A DNA stretch of 64,000 nt from Diaporthe sp. PMI_573 (lineage: Eukaryota; Ascomycota; Sordariomycetes; Diaporthales; Diaporthaceae), in NCBI GenBank assembly GCA_021399435.1, contig JAJTUP010000014.1, positions 806,001 to 870,000 of the forward strand, read 5' to 3'. Shown piece by piece: positions 58,400 through 64,000 of the stretch (within the stretch, counting starts at the first letter, position 1; each line of letters starts with the position of its first letter). The position numbers were made by a program, and so were the translations under genes. Under the pieces are notes generated by a model, which searched no databases, was not told where the DNA came from, and was given only the letters and a program-made list of their open reading frames with translations.

Positions 58400-60460
58400 T
58401 CCTCCGTCAGGCCACATCTTTTCCCTCCTTGCCGTCGTATTCAGACTCATCTAAGCACTCCAGAACATCTGAGAGCTGCCCCATGAACTCTTCCTCCTCG
58501 TCCGGGCGCAAATCCCCATGATTCTCGGGATGCTCATCCAGCAGCCCTTCACAGTAAAGTGTTGTTCCCATTCCGGTGTTGAGTCTCACGTCAACATATG
58601 GTCAACTCCATCTAGCCGTGCGGGCAGCTGGGCGAAACAGGCATGTTACCATAGTATTCACTCGCTATTACTCACTCGCTCGCAGCAAAGGCGAAACACG
58701 TGGGCCCACACTGGAGACCGAGAAATGATATTCTGGATCACAGCTTTGCGCTCCACAGGAATGAAGAACCATGGGTCATCAGCAAGGCCAAGCGTCTAGG
58801 TATAGGTGACAGCCTTGTCGCATGTACCATGCAGGAGAGCCTCGGGATGAGCAGAACCCTGCTTCAGCACGCCCGTGTCGCCCTTCCTGGAATCCCGCGC
58901 CGCTCTGCGGGTCTTCGTCTTCGAGCTGTCTCGGTGAAGCTCGCCAGCCTCCTTGAGTTCCTCCAATGCGACTTTGTCCGGTTGTTCGCTGACCGGGTCC
59001 GGCTGGAGCGACGCCTTGTAGCTAAACATGCACATGGACGCAATGAGTAGATGACTGAGTAGACCGGCGTTGAGAGCACCCCTGTCGTCACCCCGTTCAC
59101 CACCTTCCTCCAAGGTCTGAACCTCGCCACCGTGCGGGACAGACAGCATAGACTCGGTGGGGCCAGGCTCGAACGAGGCACTGTTCAGGTCCTTGAAGTA
59201 AGCGTTCATAGTGTTGACGAAAAGGTCTTTATCGCAGCATGGTCCAGCTCATGTGTCTCGATCGTATGGGGCGGGATGCCATCTCGTGGGCAGACCAGCC
59301 AGTCCGAGCCGTCGGCATGTTTCGGCATTCCCAGCATCGTATCTATGCTGCGTCGCATGCCAACACAAGCTAGCATGCCTGCCACAATATCGCGGCCTGA
59401 ATCGTCAGACCGCGTGTTGCTCCGTTGGACGGCAGGAGACAGATTCCACCATTCCCAGCCACCCCTGACCGTAGACTCGGTGAGTCTAGCCTTTTGCTCG
59501 TCCGATATCTCAAGCCCCCCAGGAACTCAAGGTGCCCGGTGACGGCGTCAATTTCCTCTGATCCATCACGCCCAAAGCCAGGTGGCAGCGCCATATTCTC
59601 CTAGAATAGACTTCTGAGCCAGCGGTAGTCGCTGATGTCATTGATCGCTGGAGTCGCTGACACTAAAAGCAGGGTTGACGTCCCCTCCCGATCTGTGCGG
59701 TACCTGTGGGCCAATTCGATGATGGCGCGAATCAGCCTCGACCATGATGTCCTCGGATTCCGAATGGCATGGGTCTTGTCGCAGATGATGTGCTCGAAGT
59801 AGAACCCCTTGGGTAAGACCTGGATTTGGTACTTCTTGCAGAATTTGGGCAACGTTTTGTGCTTAATGCCCTTGCCGTCCTTGTAAGTCATGTTGCCCTT
59901 GCCGTATAGATTGGCCTCCTTAGCGTACGCCTCGGCCTTTTGAGCCTTGGGGATTGACTGAGCCACCCTGCTCTTGCCATCTATGAAGACATCTGGGTCG
60001 TCGTCATCAGATTCATCCCCTTCGTCATCCCCGTTGCGAACGGCAGCTCGACCTTCCCGCTTCTGAAAGGCCCTGAATGACGGGTCAGCCTGCTCGTCCT
60101 CACAGCCACCTGTGGCACCTGGGACTACTCACTGGAAATTGTCTCGAGTGACGGCATCAAGTACAGCGGTCTTGGCCTTGGCCTTTTCTGATGCGTAGCT
60201 GTCTTTAGTGGTCTTGCGTAGGAGCTCCAGATTCTTCTCATCAAACACCGTCACGCGGTCGTGGGCATCGTGCTCTCATCGGCCGGGCTCATCTGGCGAG
60301 GCCTTCGCCTTAAAGCGTACGCCTTGTTCGTCAGACGGTGGATAGAAGTGGAGTAATTGTTGGTCGACTTGATTCAAGTACGTACGGAGAAAGTGTAGAA
60401 ATGTGGATTCGGTGGTGCGTAGGTTGCTTGGTTGCCTAGCCGCCAAAAAAAGAAGAGGCC
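58400..60460 (-). pseudogene. SNF2-like helicase relic with ATPase lobe 1, H3
   Basis: Read on the minus strand: STFLHFLRTYLNQVDQQLLH; TGA at 60,276-60,278; TVFDEKNLELLRKTTKDSYA; a gap or intron; ESDDDDPDVFIDGKSR; KGFYFEHIICDKTHAIRNPR; and TLLLVSATPAINDISDYRWL, followed by TAG at 59,601-59,603. The last two are SNF2 motifs II and III. The DEAH box is changed to DKTH, two G-to-A changes on the coding strand that would kill ATPase activity and fit RIP. After a frameshift come EIDAVTGHLEFLGGL and further coding pieces to an acidic end (DEEEEFMGQLSDVLECLDES). The Walker A motif is not seen. It is a dead copy. Confidence 0.7.
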
Positions 60461-61746
60461 GTTGAGGGGTTGACTGCACACACCATGGACGGCGAGGCGG
60501 CAAGTGCAGCCTTCCTTCTGCTGACGAAGCAAACAGCTTTCAACCCTTTCAGAGACGGCTTTTCCAACAGTGAGAAAACAGCCAAATCTTTTTGTTGTTG
60601 TACAGGGCAGTAAGCATTAGTAAGTGCACGCCGAGTTAGAACATACAAGTCAGAAGTTAATAACTCGAGTTGGCACCAATAAGTACAGACTGTACATATA
60701 TGGAGGCTGAACAACTTCACTGCTGACGGTGGCTTGTGCCTGTCTCTGCCTTGTGCCCTGCCCGCAGGACTCCACCAGACAGGCGGGCCCGTCTCAGGGC
60801 CAGAACAGGACGGCGGACCAGGGTGGGATGACACGCATGAAAGATCGCTCAGGCACCCTGCCTGTAGCGGCTGATGCTGAGAGAATATGATTGGCCCAGT
60901 TAGGCCTTGAGGACGACTCCTCGAAGATTGTTACCAAAAGTACATTTTGAGAAAACAGTGGAAGCCCTCCAAAATTATTCAAGATCTGTAACTGCATAGC
61001 CAAATCATATGGGAGAGCTACCTCCTCCCAACTATATGTATTTGCAGGCAGGCATACTTTTGGAATCCTCGCACGCTGTACCTGCGGCCCGTCCTCGTGT
61101 TGATTAACGCACGTCGACAAGGGGGACACACCAATCCGGCTCGGCATGCGGTAGTACCGCATTCGACAGTGTTACCACTTACGGGTCGCTGCTACCCACC
61201 GCCACCCCAAGTGCGGGTCCTTATGCCATCGAATTATCTTCGTCATTTTGTTGGTCAACCAATGGGCTCTTCATCGCTGTGCTTCCGACTTTTCGTCCCT
61301 GCAGGGCAGCATGCCCGACTAAGGGGCCGACAGGTCGATTTACCAGTGGCATTGCACCGCTGGGACGCTGTTGGGATTTGCCGACAAGTTTCTTGGAAAT
61401 AGTTGGCGTGAGACTCAGCGGTTGTCATGCAGTATTCGAGATTAGCGTCACATGGAAGCTGACTGTTGGAAATGACGATCACGATACCCGGGGTGCATGT
61501 GTCCTGCCCTCAGGACTGGCGGCCGCGGGCTGTCTAGGTATATATCTGTGTGAATAGGCCTTATTCACTGCTAGTGTGCTAGTATGTATTTATACCACCT
61601 ACGTGGTATTTAGACCTTCGAGACCAGTCTGGGCATCTCTTTCTACTGTCAAACACGGCATGTAAAATATCAGATCACTACTACATTCGCATCCACGTCT
61701 CTTTGAAAATTGAGAAAAGTTGTGGTGGATCACTGCAGCCACCAGC
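60461..61746. other. intergenic, no gene seen
   Basis: The left half borders the helicase relic; the right half is the promoter region of the GH76 gene. No motif-bearing frame. Confidence 0.45.
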
Positions 61747-62892
61747 ATGATACTCGGCGTGTTGTTCGTGCTGGCAGTGGCCGGCCTCGCACAGCCAAAG
61801 GGAACAACTCATCCACGAAGCTCGAATGAAACTTCAAGTACAGGGTCAAATGGGACCTGGACGGGCGTCACTCCAGGGCTCACGTCGGCGGCCATAGATG
61901 CCATGAACACGGCATGGTACAACGAAACCGACGGCCGTTGGAATTCGACAACAGCGTGGTGGCTGACCGGCAACGCACTCCAAGCAGTCTGCGACTACAC
62001 TTATGCGGCAAAGGACACGCAGTACCTCTCCCAGCTGGAGCATACAGTCCAGGAACAATCCGGGCCCTTGCCCTGGTGGCCAGAGGGCGGCGGTCTTTTC
62101 CGCGCAGACTCGACAGACGACACAGGGTGGTGGGCGCTGGCAATGGTACGGCTGTTCGACATCACCGGGAATAGCACGTACCTCGAACTTGCAGAGACCG
62201 ACGAGGCGTACATCTACAGCTACTGGAACGCCAGCACCTGCGGGGGAGGAGTGATTTGGGATATCCCGGACCTGAGCTACAAGAACGCCATTAGCAACGA
62301 GCTGTACATCAAGCTGGCCGCGTCCCTGCACAACCGCATCCCTGGGGACACGAAATATCTCAACAGAGCTGTGGAGGGCTGGGACTGGTTCAACCATTCG
62401 GGGATGATCAGCTCGGCGCATCTCGTCAATGACGGCCTGGCACAAGAGTCCAACGGCACATGTGTCAACAACGGCGACACGACGTGGACTTACAACCAAG
62501 GCGTGATACTCGGCGCCCTTTCTGAGCTGTACATTGCCACCGGCGAGGTTGGCTACCTGGACGCTGCGAGCAGCATCGCGGATGCGGCCATCTCCAGTCC
62601 ACTCCTGTCCCCGGGCGGTATCCTGAAAGAGCCATGCGAGACCACGGGAGGCTGCGACAACAACCAGCAAGCGTTCAAGGGCATATTCACTCGCAATCTC
62701 GCAGAGCTGAATGTGCAGGTACAAGGTCGGCCATATGAACAGTATCTTTCCAACAATGCCAAGTCTGCTTGGACTTCGGACCGCAACTCCCTGGATCTGT
62801 TCGGGCTTTCGTGGGATGGGCCCTTCACACCCGCAAGCGTCGGCACGCAATCTTCGGTGACCAGCCTTTTTGTCGCCAATTTGTGGAAATAG
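61747..62892 (+). CDS. GH76 family alpha-1,6-mannanase, secreted
   Basis: A single exon of 381 residues from the ATG at 61,747; the frame is open a little further upstream but without another ATG. Signal peptide MILGVLFVLAVAGLAQ. A Ser/Thr/Asn-rich linker precedes the (alpha/alpha)6-barrel: WWLTGNALQAVCDY, PLPWWPEGGGLFRADSTDDT with the paired Asp typical of GH76 catalytic sites, GGVIWDIPDLSYKNAISNEL, WTYNQGVILGALSELY, and FKGIFTRNLAEL. Many N-glycosylation sites. The family hydrolyses alpha-1,6-mannan backbones, and fungal members process cell-wall glycoproteins or GPI anchors (the Dfg5/Dcw1 branch) or degrade mannan. No C-terminal anchor is evident, so a secreted enzyme is likely. It is intact although flanked by degraded repeats. 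Confidence 0.9.
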   Translation: MILGVLFVLAVAGLAQPKGTTHPRSSNETSSTGSNGTWTGVTPGLTSAAIDAMNTAWYNETDGRWNSTTAWWLTGNALQAVCDYTYAAKDTQYLSQLEHTVQEQSGPLPWWPEGGGLFRADSTDDTGWWALAMVRLFDITGNSTYLELAETDEAYIYSYWNASTCGGGVIWDIPDLSYKNAISNELYIKLAASLHNRIPGDTKYLNRAVEGWDWFNHSGMISSAHLVNDGLAQESNGTCVNNGDTTWTYNQGVILGALSELYIATGEVGYLDAASSIADAAISSPLLSPGGILKEPCETTGGCDNNQQAFKGIFTRNLAELNVQVQGRPYEQYLSNNAKSAWTSDRNSLDLFGLSWDGPFTPASVGTQSSVTSLFVANLWK

Positions 62893-63692
62893 GTTGGGTA
62901 CCAAGTAGCAGCTATAGTGACTGGAAGTCTCATGGGTTTTTTATGAACACTCAAAGTTGTCTCTTTGTACTCCAAAGGACGACGTACTTAGTCAATAACG
63001 AAACAGGAGCTTCCGTCAAATGTGGCGGGCACTTCCTTGTCTGCCTCAAGCTACGTCCAGTCAGTGTACGATACAGTAGAACTCATTGCTGGATACACTC
63101 TTGCACCCTATCAGTGTGCAGAACAGTGGAGCTATTTGTTGAACACACTATTATCCGAGCTCGTCGCTGTCAACAGTCGGCAGGCACATGTCCACAGTCG
63201 CATGTTACGCCTACAATGCAAACGTCCAGCACAGCATAATCCACCAGCAGTTTAAGCCCCCCAGTTCGGCCATCAGCCAGGCTTCGGCCACACCGACTGA
63301 CTAGCTTACTGTAACAGCACAGTCAAATACCAAGCACCTCGATGCAGATTACCTATCGTGTATGGTTGTGTCTTTTCTTTCCATACCCAGTTTTGAGGGG
63401 CCTAATTCGGGTTCTCAGTTATTGCAAGACTTTTGAATAATTATACTCTTCATCCCGACAGAATTGATTATAATACCGTCTGTCTTTGCGCTCTGTCGAT
63501 AGCTTGAGATCAAAATTCGTATCGTCTAGTGTTCCAATCTCGGCCTAAGAGCATTTAAGGATTGATATATCTCGATTGCATGAACTGATTAATGAGCGCA
63601 GCTATAACTGCCGCAACTACATCTCATACTGCGGTGTCACTGAGCCAACTCGATCTCCAACCATGCCTCTGATAGTGAGAATACACATGGTC
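62893..63692. other. intergenic, no gene seen
   Basis: 3' flanks. No coding pattern. Confidence 0.45.
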
Positions 63693-64000
63693 TTAGCAGG
63701 CATACCGAGCCAAGTATTCAGTACCGGGACTGGGGTGCTGAAAGGCCTTATACGCAGACTCGATCGTAGGGCCCTCCAAGTCGAATACGATCGCAGCGTA
63801 ACAATCGGGACGGTAGAACTCCCTGACGCCGGCAGCACCACCGAAAAGTTCATTCGGTTTCGCGCCGGCTTCGATAGCAGCTTTCTAGCAGGCATCGACC
63901 TGCTCCTTGTCCTTCGCAGCAAAGCCGATGTCAACACCACGCGGGTCGACATCCCCCTCCGAGATCCAAAAGAAATGACGATTGTCCTTGTTGTATCCAT
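63693..64000 (-). pseudogene. glyoxalase/VOC-superfamily protein, partial and with an in-frame stop
   Basis: In the minus-strand frame entering from the right edge: GYNKDNRHFFWISEGDVDPR, GVDIGFAAKDKEQVDAC, TAG at 63,885-63,887, KAAIEAGAKPNELFGG, REFYRPDCYAAIVFDLEGP, then TAA at 63,693-63,695. This is the C-terminal beta-alpha-beta-beta-beta module of VOC proteins (small metalloenzyme folds such as glyoxalase and dioxygenases), where W is expected at the stop. TGG to TAG is a G-to-A change, consistent with RIP. The N-terminal half is outside the window. Confidence 0.7.

Noticed and set aside
61846..62904. 352-residue minus-strand frame
   Set aside because: Antisense of the GH76 gene; the plus-strand frame has the catalytic motifs.

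Overview
The window looks like nuclear DNA of a filamentous ascomycete (Pezizomycotina, most likely Sordariomycetes; the class is inferred). Genes carry short GT-AG introns, usually 50-140 nt, with CTAAC/CTGAC-like branch sites. They belong to families typical of these fungi: a hybrid histidine kinase, GH79 and GH76 glycosidases, a HeLo-NACHT protein and small secreted proteins. Many relics carry in-frame TAG, TAA or TGA where Q, R or W is expected, and TA-rich blocks occur, which fits repeat-induced point mutation (RIP).

Left part, about 1-37 kb: gene-bearing, GC-richer DNA. In order: the C-terminal end of an LMBD1-type cobalamin transporter (+); a small secreted cysteine-rich protein (+); an ANCHR/ZFYVE19-like abscission regulator with an overlooked 5' exon (-); a Gly/Ser-rich secreted or GPI-type protein (+); a three-exon hybrid histidine kinase of about 1,520 residues (-) with a long gene-free upstream region; a four-TM membrane protein (+); mitochondrial succinate-semialdehyde dehydrogenase (-); a GH79 glycosidase (+); a GNAT acetyltransferase (+); an epoxide hydrolase (-); a small secreted or anchored Cys plus coiled-coil protein (-); and a HeLo-NACHT NLR-like gene (-) split by a one-base frameshift.

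Right part, about 37-64 kb: gene-poor, repeat-rich and eroded. At 39.5-44.3 kb lie a possible small gene and decayed metabolic genes (FAD oxidoreductase tail, aldo-keto reductase, methyltransferase tail), possibly remains of a metabolite cluster. From 44.5 to 60.5 kb there are three copies of a roughly 0.4-kb dispersed repeat, three arrays of one 15-bp minisatellite, three relics of an SNF2-like helicase and three relics of a companion protein family with zinc-finger-like ends. A GH76 mannanase at 61.7 kb is intact, and a glyoxalase-fold pseudogene runs off the right edge.

The most unusual object is a tRNA-Arg(UCU) gene at 48.54-48.67 kb. Besides a normal-looking 11-nt tRNA intron after base 37, it carries a 54-nt insert between positions 32 and 33 with all the marks of a spliceosomal intron (GTAAGT, TACTAAT, CAG). 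The second most interesting item is the repeated helicase plus companion-protein pair with its associated minisatellite.
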